Notes under the pieces: generated by a model
Seen by the model: the letters and a program-made list of their open reading frames with translations, nothing else
Database searches by the model: none
What the model was told of the DNA's origin: nothing
Part shown: one piece after another, positions 24,402-40,178 of the stretch
Position numbering within the stretch: the first letter of the stretch is position 1
Layout of the letters: each line of letters begins with the position of its first letter
Made by a program: the position numbers and the translations under genes
Source: Oncomelania hupensis
Taxonomy: Eukaryota; Mollusca; Gastropoda; Littorinimorpha; Pomatiopsidae
Length of the DNA stretch: 64,000 bases
Direction: 5' to 3'
Assembly: GCA_036898135.1 (NCBI GenBank)
Contig: CM072523.1
Location: forward strand, 40,940,764 to 41,004,763

Positions 24402-25861
24402 CTTACATATACACTTCAGAGTTATTGTTTTGCAGACGGCCACCTTAAATACGACCGCAAGTGCAAATTTAACTATCTTGAGATAGAACGTCGTAACGTA
24501 ACTGTGTAACTAAGATGCAAAGATCGTTATTCCTTACTACATCAAAGACTGTACTACTGATTATACATTTCTATTAATACTGTCACTGTATAATTATACG
24601 CATACAAAGATGGAACGCTTGCCTATGTTATTTTAGTTATTGTCTCGTCATTGACACCTTTCTTTGGAGCATTCTCTTATTACAGGTCTTTATTAAAGTG
24701 AATACGACAGAGCGACATTCATTCACACAGTTGATATCAAAGAACCGTTTACACCGAGCAGTACCTAAATCTAATGGCTAAAACGAATGAAATTCATAGT
24801 AATAACATGAAGTATTCAATAAGTATTCAACGAAGTATATTTAATTTAAATATGGAAATACTTTAACGATGGTTTTAGTTTCTGGGAATTCCATGTATAG
24901 AAATATACCTTGAAAATACATAGTTAACCCTTGTTCCTTTTTTTAAGGCGAGTATTTTTTTTCACGTGTTTTACATTTATTTTTGTCTTCCTGTATAATG
25001 TTTGCTTTCGATTTTCTTTCTTTACTCAAAGGAACTGCTGAACAAAAGTGTATTCATCTATTAGCATAAACATAGATCTGTGACTTTTAAGGTTGCTTCA
25101 GAAAAATGCATTAGTCACATAATAAACTATTTGGTTTAAACAAATGGTTTATTCACATAAAACATATAATCAGATAGTGACAAACAAACAATGCTTTACA
25201 CCTCCAGAATAAAGCCAGCATTATATAAGCCCACCCTGTATAAATAAAATTCAACATAAAAATAAATAATAACAGGCAACACGTAGTTACCATAAATGAG
25301 GGAAGAATAAAAACTAGATATTATATACAATTTAAATATGATTCTGTCAAAAACGTGAAAATTTTCAAGCGATTTATACAAACAGCATTATTAATCTTAC
25401 AACATCACACCTAACTGTTTAAAATGATAAAACTCAAAATTGGATGAGTCTTAACACAATTTATCCTAAAGAACTCACTTTGCTAAGCAAACGTTTACAA
25501 TCAAAATGTCATTTCCCGGTACGGAAGCGTTTAACAAACTAGGCAGGTTTCAAGTCTCAGAGGAACCGGAAGGCCTAAGAATCCCCCTCCCTCCTTCCTC
25601 CTCTCTACCTCTCTCCCCCCCCCTCCACCCCTCAAGGCAGTTTACACATCTTGTGAAGGCGGTATTGAGTTATAACACTCCATCGGTCCTTTGTGTTCGA
25701 CGGAACTAACGCCTTCTATTAGTTTTAGTTTCGTGAACAAAATTTCATAGGGCTCGAGCCTTGTGTGTACATGTGCGTAAGGCACTATTTTTGATTCCAA
25801 TACTGACTTTAGCGAGCTTTTGTTTCTTTGTGTGTTTTTTTTAAATATCTAGCATGCTGTT

Positions 25862-25935
25862 AATCTATTTCCAGCGCCTTGAGGAACTTTTTGAGCTTAT
25901 AAATGTGTTGCTATGTAATATAATAATTTCTATTT
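25862..25935 (+). mobile_element. SINE-like 3' tail relic
   Basis: The phrase CAGCGCCTTGAGGAACT is followed by TTTGAGCTTAtAAAtg and tGCTATGTAA. It matches the tail of the elements at 35085-35205 and 60560-60725. Only the tail is recognisable. Its copy is at 44072-44145. Confidence 0.5.
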
Positions 25936-27067
25936 TTCTGTCAATGACAAGTTACAATCATTCCTTGTCGTGATTAAAAGAGTCCGCTGGACCTAAAGCA
26001 ATAATCATTTAATGTAATGTCGTGATAGAAAAAATAACCGGTACATTTATGTGATGAAGCGATTTTATACGGAGGGTTGTAGAATGGTAAATAAAAGTTG
26101 GCCTCTGGAGAAAAATTTCTGAAAATAGGCAAACGTGCTGGAAAGTGATAGATTTGAAGCTAGCGCTAATCTTCTTGTGTATTTCAAAATTTTGATAAAT
26201 TAATATACTACGAAAGCTCGTAGTTTGTAAGAAATGAGATCACGAGGTTGTCACCACCATCACCGCAGACCAAGAAGGGAGAGCATCACTAGCACTGCTA
26301 GCCAGAATATCGAAGATTGGCAATACCACCCTGGACACTTATCATTGAGAAATAACAATGCCTTGTATGGTATGTTAGCTGATGAAGAGTCCAAGACGCT
26401 CCGCATTGCTCCTTGAGGGCAGGAGAAGAGCACTGGATGGTTTGTCCCAGACCTCCAACTGTCACCAACACACTGTGAGTCGCACGTGCAAGGAATGGTT
26501 GCAATGCTGGTAGAGATTGAGTAGAGAGATAGGGATCATTATGTTTCGTTTAACAGCATTGAGTAATTGTCTTTGGCTATAGGCGAGGTCCCTGTTGTGA
26601 TTTCACACTGTGAAAAGATGACCGCGGAATCTTCAGAAAGGAATACGGAAGTATTGTATGATAACTGAAGCGCTTACAACAATATTGTACGACGTCATTG
26701 TTGTTGCTGCTGCTATTCGAGAAGGGTATAATGACGTAAATAATGTACACTAAAATATTTATCGTTCAGAAGAAGAACATTGAAGTGTAACGTCCACACC
26801 CACTATCAACTGTACGGCTGACGGTTATCGTTGATTATTTTATTTTATATAACACTTTTGTATTACATTCTTCATTCACTCTGTTAGTTTGGTGATCAAC
26901 ATTTGCTTGCGTGCGCATCACTGTTCTGATCCACTCCTTAACGCACATTTTGAAAAAAATATTAATGAGACAGGAGGGATTTCTGTACCCGCCTTTATGA
27001 TTTTTAATAAAATGATTTATTTACTTTATGTCTGAATGTAGGCTATTTACTGACAGACTCCTTTAGT

Positions 27068-27098
<31 letters not shown>

Positions 27099-28549
27099 TC
27101 CTCCTATTCCGCCTGTCTGCATTTTTCACAAGGACCATCTTCTCATCTTTGCAAAACTTATCTTTTCGCTTCTTTTCCAAGGCTCCAGCATCCTTTACCG
27201 AGTCGCTCCTTCTCCCTCATATCAAATTGACAAGGAAATGGCACAACCAGACCGCTGGTTACATGTTTTAGCTGCTGTACGATACAGTATCACACTTCTT
27301 CGGCAGAATAAAAGGTCCATGTGTGCAGGATGGGAGCTTGGTGCCGAGTGCTTATCTCCGCAAAACGCCGCGCCGCGGAGGAAGAAGTGTGTCTGGGGCT
27401 GTAGAAAACGATTTCCTGGAGTTTATTAATTACTAGCCTCGAAGGCAACGTCTTTAATACTCCGTAGGACGTCGCACAACTTAATCGCCGTGGAAATGGA
27501 GGTTTGAAGACGTGGAGAAGAAAACACATCATCGGCGCGGCCGATGCTGCGTTTATCACTTCGTTTTGCTGTTTTAAGGGTGTAAATGTTGTTGGAGATA
27601 TGTGGCTAGGGCGATGAAAATGTGTATACTTCTTAGTAGTTTGAAAGAGAGAAAGCGTAGGTAAAGATGAATGTGTTCTCTGCTAACCTTTTCCAGGATG
27701 CGGGAAAGGGCCCTGCTAAGGTCCGCCCTGTTTACAGGGCAAGCTTCATGAATGATACAGGAGGGATTGAATAAGGAAGTACATTTTGGTACCTGGGAGC
27801 AGATTGAGGAAGGCTGAGTAAAGCTGTTTTTTTATGTGGTGCAGATATAATGTACGGGGTGTGGGGCTAGGGTATGGTATGTTATGTTACGGTATGGCGG
27901 CCGGCCGATCGAGTAGAGAAATATTGTATTCCCTTGATGATGTTTGTTAGCCACTATATAATTATATGCGCGTGCCCGCTAGTGACGTCAAATTCTGCTA
28001 AAGGTTTTCAGGTGTGCAAAAGCGTCTTTAAGATAGCGACATCGGAATAATTGTATCCATGCACACACATCGTTCCTCTTTACAAGTTTAACTGGTGTAG
28101 CTTATCGCGATCGGTTATTTCGCATAGTTGTTTTTGCATGTAATGGGTGTATAAATGGGCACTGTTGATTGAGGAACCCCAGCGCACCAGTGTGTTAGCA
28201 CAAATTATGGACATTTTTAAACATCTGTGGAACCCTTTTGAGGGTTAGATCTGAAGGCGTTGTTGTTTGATAAGTGCGTATGTGGGGATGGAGGTTGAAA
28301 GAGGGAAATGGAGAAGAGGAGTGACAGACAGACAGACAGACAGAGCGACGAAGACAGAGAGGAGGATGGATCGAGTTTGAGATCGCATGGCGTGCTCTTT
28401 TTCATGTCGATGGCGCCAGCTAAAAATTATCAGTTGAAGCCGAGAACTGAAGAGCGGTTACATTTGCCTGCCGGTTTCAAGTCAACGTTTTGTTTTGATT
28501 TTCAGTGAAATGTGCTTGTTTGTGTTCGGGTATACGTAGAGTGGGAGGA
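25936..28549. other. Non-coding stretch inside duplication copy 1
   Basis: No supported gene. A TTTA array lies at 27066-27099. A GC-richer block at about 27230-27560 has open frames on both strands that are identical or nearly so in the other copy, but these have no recognisable motif. A TGACGTCA palindrome lies at 27983-27990 and is missing in copy 2. Confidence 0.5.
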
Positions 28550-28571
28550 GGGGGGGGGGGGGGGGGGGGGG
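28550..28571. repeat. Poly-G run
   Basis: About 22 consecutive G. The corresponding site in copy 2 (about 46861-46875) is a short mixed GGGAGG stretch, so the two copies differ here. Confidence 0.9.
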
Positions 28572-29265
28572 TGCGTGGGTACGTGCATGTATATTTGTTA
28601 TTCTTTTGATGGAAGCATAGCAGAATTATTTGTGAATTGGATTGTTGAACAGGTTGACAAAGAGAGGTTGTGTTTTTATACATTTGTTGTTGTTTTCCTC
28701 CTCCATGCACTTCACAGTGCCACATGCTCCACCGACGTCAAGCGGGAAAGAGGAGGGAGAGGGGGACTCACCTCCCCCACCCACCTACACACCTCCCACA
28801 CACATATACCTTATCTCCACCTAATTCTCTCACCCTTCTTTCCTCTTCCCCCGACACCACACACAGCCACAACGAATCCGGAAAATAGATGCGTGAGGGT
28901 TGGCAGTATGGCTGTTTCCGAACCTCTCAATGTCTTTCTGTCATGTGATGCTGAGAACTATTTTCTCCCTAGAGTGTTTCCATTCATCAGATCGGGTTGT
29001 AGAGCAGCAACACCACCATCCAGCATGTCCACCGCGCTTTTTTTGTGTAAGCGCAAGAACCAAACCAACAAGCGGGAAATGAAGTATGTTGGAAGTCTGG
29101 AATAGGGTCCACTTTAGAAAAGCAACCCAATACAGATGACTTCACTAGAAATACTGCGCTACATAAATTCCCCGTTATTAACCCATCCAGGTTATCTAAT
29201 GTTTTAGTCTGCATGTCGTTAATACAGAACAGAGTGAAACAGGGGTCGTCAAAGCAATGTGCAGA

Positions 29266-29272
29266 GAGAGAG

Positions 29273-29345
<73 letters not shown>
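29266..29345. repeat. (GA)n microsatellite
   Basis: GA dinucleotides with a GGGA interruption. The copy-2 counterpart is 47590-47677. Another GA/GT patch lies at about 29752-29812. Confidence 0.95.
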
Positions 29346-29349
<4 letters not shown>

Positions 29350-32300
29350 GCCACCCAGCGAAGCTGAGACTCGCTGATGACCTCTCACTAGGCGGAGAGG
29401 TGAACGTAAGCCTAGTCTCAGCTACGCAGTGTGCAGAGAAGGCAGAGTGTTATTGTGTATGTATACAGATGCAACCCAATTCAGTCTAGACTCTCTAACA
29501 TTGAATGGGTTATCCCCGAGGCAGCAGGAGTGATGCTGAGAATGAAAGGGTGAAGAAGGTTGAAGGTTATTGATTCCATTCTCCGATCGCTTCGGTAGCC
29601 ACTTTACTTTTTCCTGGAATGCAGGAGATGAGAACAGTATCTGGGTGGAGAGAGAGAAGTAAAAAAGGGTGGGATTGGGGGAAGGAAAGGAAGAAAATGG
29701 GAGAGAAGAAGAGGGAGGGAGGGAGATTGTGTGTGGGGGAGAGAAGTGTCAGAGAGAGAGAGAGAGAGTGTGTGTGTGTGTGTGTGCCTGTGTGTATGAG
29801 AGAGAGAGAGGGATAGACAGATATACAGGGACAAATGCTTAAGGCAAACCATGCAAGCAGCTGGAAAAAAGAACACTTACATTTTTATTCCCAACCTCCA
29901 TCATAAAATCTATCGCTGTGATTCATAAAACTTGTAAGGGCTGAACGACCATGGCTTGCGATCTGCTTATTTCTACTTCTTCTTCTTTTTCACTACATCC
30001 CCACCCCCTGCCCTCCTCTCTTCCTCCTCCTCCATCATTATCATCATCATCATCAAAAAAAGGAGCAATACTTTTGATTCCTCGTGGTTTTTCGCTTTGA
30101 CCGATGGACGCGCAGAGTCAGTAGTAACCCGACTCTACATAACATTGATGCTCTCATCATTTACACAATGAATTATCCAGCCCAAGTTCCAATATTAAAA
30201 GGTCACACTGCGTATTGGTTTTCATCGCATCACGTCGCTTGCAGTTATCTGCGAAAGGCCTGTGATTGTGTGACACTTGTTTTCTGCCTTAAACTAAGCC
30301 AAGCAAAGAAGAATAGGAGGAAAAGGAGAGGAAGAAGAAGACGAAGACAAAGAAGACGACAACAACAACAAAAAAAACCACAAAACAAAGCAGAAGAAAT
30401 CGAGAAACAAACGAAAAGGACGACAAAGATGATGGATGAGATGATGATAATAATGAAGAAATGCAAATTGATAGAGAGAAAGAAATATATTATTATGTTA
30501 TTAAACTTTTTTCCTTTTTTTTTGGAGGAGAGGAGGTGGAAATGGCGGTGGCAGCTTTCTTTATAATAAATACCTAGCTATAACATGTATACTGCCATGA
30601 ACATAAAACACTATAAAACAACTGAAACATTGTGGCGTTCATTCAACTGTTTACTGTAGCTTTATCACTTTGCAATGATGATTTGTTATTTTTTGTGTGT
30701 GCGAAGTGCGATTTTCTTTGTGCGAAGATAATGCGTTTGGAGATTTAAAAAAATAAAAAGGACGACTAAAAAAAGCCACGATATATTTTGACAGACAGAC
30801 AAAATAAGACGATACACTCACAGACAGAAAAATAGCAGCAAACATTATTTCGACTCTCTGAAGGATTAGGATGAACAGCTGAGCATTCTTAAGGATCAGA
30901 TTAGCAGCTCTTATGTTCAGGTGTACTGTTCAGACCTCACGACACATGTCAATCAAACTCGCGCCGAAATCAACACTTGATCACTTGCGTCAGATCATGA
31001 GTGGCCTCCCTTGATGGATGAGTGCTTCCCCTTGATAACAGGAAATGCAGCCACCCACATAAACTGAGTAGGAGTGGGAAAGGGGTGGGGGAAGGGCGAG
31101 AGAAGCGAAAAAAACAACTTCTTTGGGAAAATACAAAAGCATGAAGTCATGATAAGTTATGTAGAGACTATTTGTGCACCCATATAATAGTATCCCAGCG
31201 TTTAAGACATGGGGTATCTGGGAACTGCCTTCAGTGGACAACATTGTGACTTAAAAAGTTATGTATGCTAGCGCCAGTTATAGTCATACGATGAGTTAGG
31301 TGGACAGATTTTTTGTTAGCTACGCTCTATTATCATGACTTTGGGGTTCGTACATGTATGTTATTTACGAATTTCGAAACTGTGTAATTTTACACTGCAC
31401 ACGGAATACAGTACATCAGTATATTCCTAGCACCCCTGCATTTGCAAGCATTTGTGATTCTGTGCAAAGAAATTGAGGCGGTGCCCTGTCTTCATATTTA
31501 AAGGTACCAAAACCAGAAAGATGTAGAGTTAAATGAAGAACGTATAGACTAGAGGTGACTGTGAGTTTTACCACTTCAAAGGCATGCAGTGTGTGGAAGG
31601 AAGGAGGAAAGAACCGAGCCGAGGAGAGAGGGAGAGAAATCAAAATGACGTTGGAGTGATGGGGACGGCGATGAAGTGCGGAAGGAGAGGAGGAGGGGTG
31701 GGTGGGGCGGGGGAAGCGGTGATAAGTGTTTTTATTTGGGCGACAAAGTGGAGGGTTGGAATAGGGTTGGTGGGAAAGTGATCTTTTTATAGGGAGGAGA
31801 AGGGGAGGAGTGGGGGGATTTGGGGGCCGATTACCGTTAAGTGTTTTCAGTTGAGCAACAAGCCCGTCTGCTTGCAGATCTGTGTGATTGTCCACGCAAA
31901 AACACACGTTTGACACCTAAAAGCTGCAGCATAAACGCTCGGCGGTTTGTTCTCATAACAAAGCGGGAAAACTCTGGGAGACAGACGAAAACAGTTTGTT
32001 GAAACGTATATACACAAAAGAAACAAAGAAGGCGACAGTTTTGCTGTCGACGAGTCTCTCAAATCTGTTTTTTCTATCGCGGGGGAAAATGTTTACGTCG
32101 ATCGCTCTCTGCCGGTTTGCGTAGGAACCCCTGCGTAATTAATATACAGCGCCGTCGTTTTTGTCAACCTTTTGGTTCACCTTTAAACAAAGCTAAATGG
32201 TTTCCTAAATGTCTTTGGAAGACGTGTGAATACTTATACATTTTGCACAACAGACAATGAACTGGGTCACAGAGATGCGGGATTTTTTTTTATAATGGTG

Positions 32301-32822
32301 GGTTGGTTTGGGGAAAAGGGTGTGGTCGTAACGGTGAGAGACAGAGACAGAGGAACGCTTTAAATTTTTAAAGTTCACTAACAGACACTGACAAAAACGG
32401 CAGCCACAGCTACAACAAAATTAATCAAAACATCACTTTTGGTTTTAAAAAAAAAGAAGTAAACTCGTGGTTTTTAATTTACTGGCGTTGAGAGCAGGAA
32501 TATAAACTAAAGGTGAATCTGTTTAGCTGGTTGATTTTATTGAATACATATTTATTTGTTGGGTTGGTTGATGAACTGATGTGCGGATAGACCGGATGTC
32601 TTATTTAATATACCCTTAGCGGCCGTGCCTCTAAACTGATATACTCAAACAGTACTGTGTAAAATACATCGCATCATTGAATAGAACTATAATGGAAAAA
32701 CAGCTCATCGTGGGAAGGCATGAGGAATCCATGAGTACGACGGAACATAACACAACAATAAAGACAGCTCGTCATAGTGGAGATAGTGGCTCTTGTTAAA
32801 AAAACAATGCAGTGTACATAAA
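29346..32822. other. Non-coding stretch inside duplication copy 1
   Basis: No gene recognised. It contains short CAT and GAAGAAG patches (30037-30056, 30300-30360) and G-rich purine stretches (31590-31830). No frame carries a domain I recognise. Confidence 0.5.
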
Positions 32823-32998
32823 TACAGGACGCGCGCATGTTGAATTTAAAATACTACAGAACGCATGCATGTTGAATTTAAAATACTACAGGACACATGC
32901 ATGTTGAATTTAAAATACTACCGGACGCATGCATGTTGAATTTAAAATACTACAGGAAGCATGCATGTTGAATTAAAAATATTACAGGACGCATCCGC
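32823..32998 (+). repeat. 32-bp minisatellite, five copies
   Basis: A unit containing GCATGCATGTTGAATTTAAA then ATACTACAGGAC recurs with an exact 32-bp period. TGAATT begins at 32841, 32873, 32905, 32937 and 32969. The units differ by one to three bases. There are no variable spacers, so this is not CRISPR-like. The second copy is at about 51158-51332. Confidence 0.95.
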
Positions 32999-35084
<2,086 letters not shown>

Positions 35085-35205
35085 ACGTGTCTGGGCGTCT
35101 CGGGCGGCTTGAGTTAGATCCTGTATCGGCCAGCGCCTAGAGTCTGGTCAAGTACGGCGAGATAAGTGCGCTATGAAAATCCTCAATAATAAAAAAAATA
35201 ATAAT
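35085..35205 (+). mobile_element. SINE-like element
   Basis: GTCTGGGCGTCTCGGGCGGC is followed by TTGAGTTAGATCCTGTATC, which resembles a tRNA T-arm / pol III B box (GTTCGANTCC). Next come CAGCGCCTAGAG, AAGTGCGCTATGAAAATCC and an AATAATAAAAAAAATAATAA tail. The same order is seen at 60560-60725. A clear A box is not visible, so the 5' part is degraded or missing. The copy-2 version is 53423-53544. Confidence 0.6.
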
Positions 35206-35925
35206 AGGCCAACAACACCTGACATCAAAAATACATACAGACAATCCCTCTTGCTCTCAAACAACAGTGGTCTTCCTATGCAGTGCATGGAACCATAAAG
35301 ACTGCTCACCTTACCTTCAAAGTGTAAGGCAGTTTGAATACTGTTAACGTTGACGGCAAATGTTCATTGTGAACACTGAGTGAGTAGTTCCTGTTCTACG
35401 TGATCACCCAGTGTTTGGAAGCGCCCTCTCTTTCTACATCTTCTCATGTTCTCAGTTAACGATATAAAATTATCTTCTTTTCTTTTCTTTTTTTTGACGG
35501 ACGTGCTTTGTTTTATCTTCTTCACACGGAAGCACAGCTCTGTGTGTACGAGACCTATTATGTTTAAAGTTGGTTCATGTACGTATGATGATGTCCACCG
35601 GCAAGATATGAGGAATGAGGAATCAAAGACAGATTCAACACGCTAAAGACCTGCGGTGATGCGGTTAGACAGCTAAGAGAGGACGAACGATTGCATCTGC
35701 ACCTTCCAACCCAAATCCCATACCCCCTTACGCACACCCCAACCCTCTCGCCAAACCTTCCCCCCCCCCCCAATTACTGCTCTCATTCCAACTCTTGTGT
35801 CCACTCATAAACATGAGAACATAATATGTATACCTCTCTCCTGGGGCTGTTTTCTTTTGCTCACCTCTAACACCCCCTCGGCCTAATGTGTAAACGTGTG
35901 GATTTTGTTGTTGCTGTTCTTCATC

Positions 35926-35943
35926 TTCTTCATCTTCATCATT

Positions 35944-35991
<48 letters not shown>

Positions 35992-35997
35992 TTCTCT

Positions 35998-36024
<27 letters not shown>
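35926..36024. repeat. (CAT)n(CTT)n microsatellite
   Basis: CAT triplets (35936-35990) pass into CTT triplets (35991-36024). The counterpart is 54264-54368, with slightly different lengths. Confidence 0.95.
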
Positions 36025-36029
<5 letters not shown>

Positions 36030-36215
36030 GACTTCCTTGTCTGCAGGACAAAATGCCTAAATTCACCACTACTATAGTTTTTGACCTTTTGTTGCACCAT
36101 TCAATTGAACGAAGAGTCCCAAGAAATGATCTCACCCTTTAGAGCCACAGCTCATGTCGTTTGCCTTAGTCCACATCCAATCCAGCGGCTCCTTGTGCAG
36201 CGCGCAACTCCTTAC

Positions 36216-36373
36216 CGTAAGGACGTATTCACAAGACGGAAGCTGAATTTTATCAGCACAGTGGGGTTCCCAGTGGATATTCATGGTACTGGAGGTTCTG
36301 ATTCGTTGACCCCAGCTGGATGTCTTTCCCTGTAGGTCGATGTGTGTGATGAACTGCTCCTTGGCATTGACAG
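36216..36373 (-). other. Candidate 158-nt minus-strand exon, product unknown
   Basis: On the minus strand a pyrimidine/CA-rich stretch ends in CACACAG at 36374, then an open segment of 158 nt ends in ACG followed by GTAAGG, a good donor. The encoded peptide has ordinary composition, unlike the surrounding repeat frames: it includes NAKEQFITHIDLQGKTSSWG, QRIRTSSTMNIHWEPHC and IQLPSCEYVLT. I do not recognise the family. The segment is identical in the second copy (54557-54714). The acceptor tract is weak (CA repeats rather than T/C), and the plus strand is also open, so this could be chance or an old retroposed piece. Confidence 0.25.
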
Positions 36374-36567
36374 CTGTGTGTGTGTGTGCATGTTGCACAA
36401 CCATTCTACACGCTGCTCTAATCTTGGATAAGGATGATGCATGCGTCTAGATCAATATTTACTGTCGAGGCCTTGTCTTTTAAATATAATACAGTGCCTG
36501 TGCAAGCATGATAACGTTCGCTGTAGATGGCTCTTTGATGAAAAGTTCATCTTGGCATTGACACATC

Positions 36568-36671
36568 TCTCTCTCTCTCTCTCTCACTCTCTCACTCACT
36601 CACTCACTCACTCACTCACTCACTCACTCACTCTCTCTCTCTCTATCTATCTCTCTCTATCTCTCTCTCTT
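36568..36671. repeat. (CT)n(CACT)n compound microsatellite
   Basis: CT dinucleotides flank about ten CACT tetranucleotides. The counterpart is 54906-55012. Confidence 0.95.
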
Positions 36672-38283
<1,612 letters not shown>

Positions 38284-38783
38284 NNNNNNNNNNNNNNNNN
38301 NNNNNNNNNNNNNNNNNNNNNNNNNNNNNNNNNNNNNNNNNNNNNNNNNNNNNNNNNNNNNNNNNNNNNNNNNNNNNNNNNNNNNNNNNNNNNNNNNNNN
38401 NNNNNNNNNNNNNNNNNNNNNNNNNNNNNNNNNNNNNNNNNNNNNNNNNNNNNNNNNNNNNNNNNNNNNNNNNNNNNNNNNNNNNNNNNNNNNNNNNNNN
38501 NNNNNNNNNNNNNNNNNNNNNNNNNNNNNNNNNNNNNNNNNNNNNNNNNNNNNNNNNNNNNNNNNNNNNNNNNNNNNNNNNNNNNNNNNNNNNNNNNNNN
38601 NNNNNNNNNNNNNNNNNNNNNNNNNNNNNNNNNNNNNNNNNNNNNNNNNNNNNNNNNNNNNNNNNNNNNNNNNNNNNNNNNNNNNNNNNNNNNNNNNNNN
38701 NNNNNNNNNNNNNNNNNNNNNNNNNNNNNNNNNNNNNNNNNNNNNNNNNNNNNNNNNNNNNNNNNNNNNNNNNNNNNNNNNNN
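38284..38783. other. Assembly gap of exactly 500 N
   Basis: All 500 positions are N. A round length normally marks a gap of arbitrary size inserted during scaffolding. Reading frames drawn across it are meaningless. Confidence 1.
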
Positions 38784-39118
38784 GTATTTAGAGGAGGGCG
38801 GTATGAACAAGAGAGAATACAAGAAAACACGAGGGGAAAAAGAGAAAAAAAAAGGGGTCGTCATCGTCGTTGTCGTCCAATGAAGTCGTTGTGAATGGAG
38901 TGAGTCGCTGTAGCGCTCTTGATGGTGTTGTGTTCGCCTCCCGCTGGAACAAAACGTCGGCGTGGTCGCGAGCGCCGGGCTCCTTTGTCCCCTCGTCATT
39001 AGAGGATCAGATTCTGACGTGTAAGTGCCCCCGTGTCTCCGCCTTGAAGAATTCGCTCCTCTTGTTCAGCCTGTCTGTGGCAACCAGAAAGAGAAGATTC
39101 ACAAGCAGTGTACGTACC

Positions 39119-39425
39119 ACCTGAGATAGCATGATCTTCGGAACACATGGCAGGTAGCAAAATGATGGTATATTATATTGTTATAATGTAAAGCACATAG
39201 AAATAGGTAGTCCCGCCTTTTAGTACATGGGGATTGGAGTTGACGAAATTTCGCTGAGGCTATCTGAGATAGCTTGATCGTTGCAACACATGGCAGGTAT
39301 AAGCAAGAGAGAGGGGTAGTATAGTATTAATATTTGAAATACGTTGTCTTTGGTAAATGAGGATTTGGAGTTGACGAAGCCAAGCAATGAGCAATGATAC
39401 AGTCTGAGACCATCTGAGATAGCCA
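39119..39425 (+). repeat. ~146-bp direct repeat (copy 2)
   Basis: Counterpart of 21065-21370, with one T for C change at the start of the second unit. Confidence 0.75.
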
Positions 39426-39956
39426 GACAGCACCACAACCAACTCCTGCCTCCCGCCAACCACCGTTACTCCCCACCTTACCCACCTTTTCATACCCCCG
39501 TCCTCTCGTTCATGTAATTCTTAAGTCGGCTAAGTAGTTCACTGACACACCTTAAATGTCAGCGGTTTCCTGCCTAACAATCAGCTGGAGAGGTAACGAT
39601 CCTTCAAGACTGTCATCGTGATTTTTCTTAACTACTGGGTCGTAGTCACTGGGGCGTTATAATGCCTGTAATATTATTTGGAACCTCATACTCACAGTTC
39701 TCTAAGCAAAAGCTCAAAACACAATACAGGCTATAAAACGGCGAACTTTTGGCGACGACGACGACACCCAGTGCTTCAGCACAACAAGGTCTTCAGAGAA
39801 TACATGGCCTAATAGTAATGCATGAAAGAAGGCTTAAGCCAGATTGAATATCAGAGAGAAAATCTTCAGTACAACAAACAAACAAAAAGCAAGAAAGTGT
39901 GGATTCGCATGTAAACCTTTTATCTGTCACATCTTAACCCACATTATAATGTGTGA

Positions 39957-40081
<125 letters not shown>

Positions 40082-40155
40082 TCTTCTGACTATGACGCAT
40101 GTTTAGTGTTTACGTCATCATCACTGACCTCATGTTTTTTAATTATTTTTCATCA

Positions 40156-40178
40156 CTGAAGAAGGGCGTAGCCCGAAA
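40156..40178 (+). ncRNA. Hammerhead-ribozyme-like core (copy 2)
   Basis: Identical to the motif at 22103-22125: CTGAAGA, a GGGC-GTA-GCCC hairpin, GAAA. It is not an independent occurrence, because it lies in the duplicated block. Confidence 0.35.

Noticed and set aside
32823..32998. Regular 32-bp repeats as a CRISPR array
   Set aside because: The repeats abut with no variable spacers and the DNA is clearly animal; it is a minisatellite.
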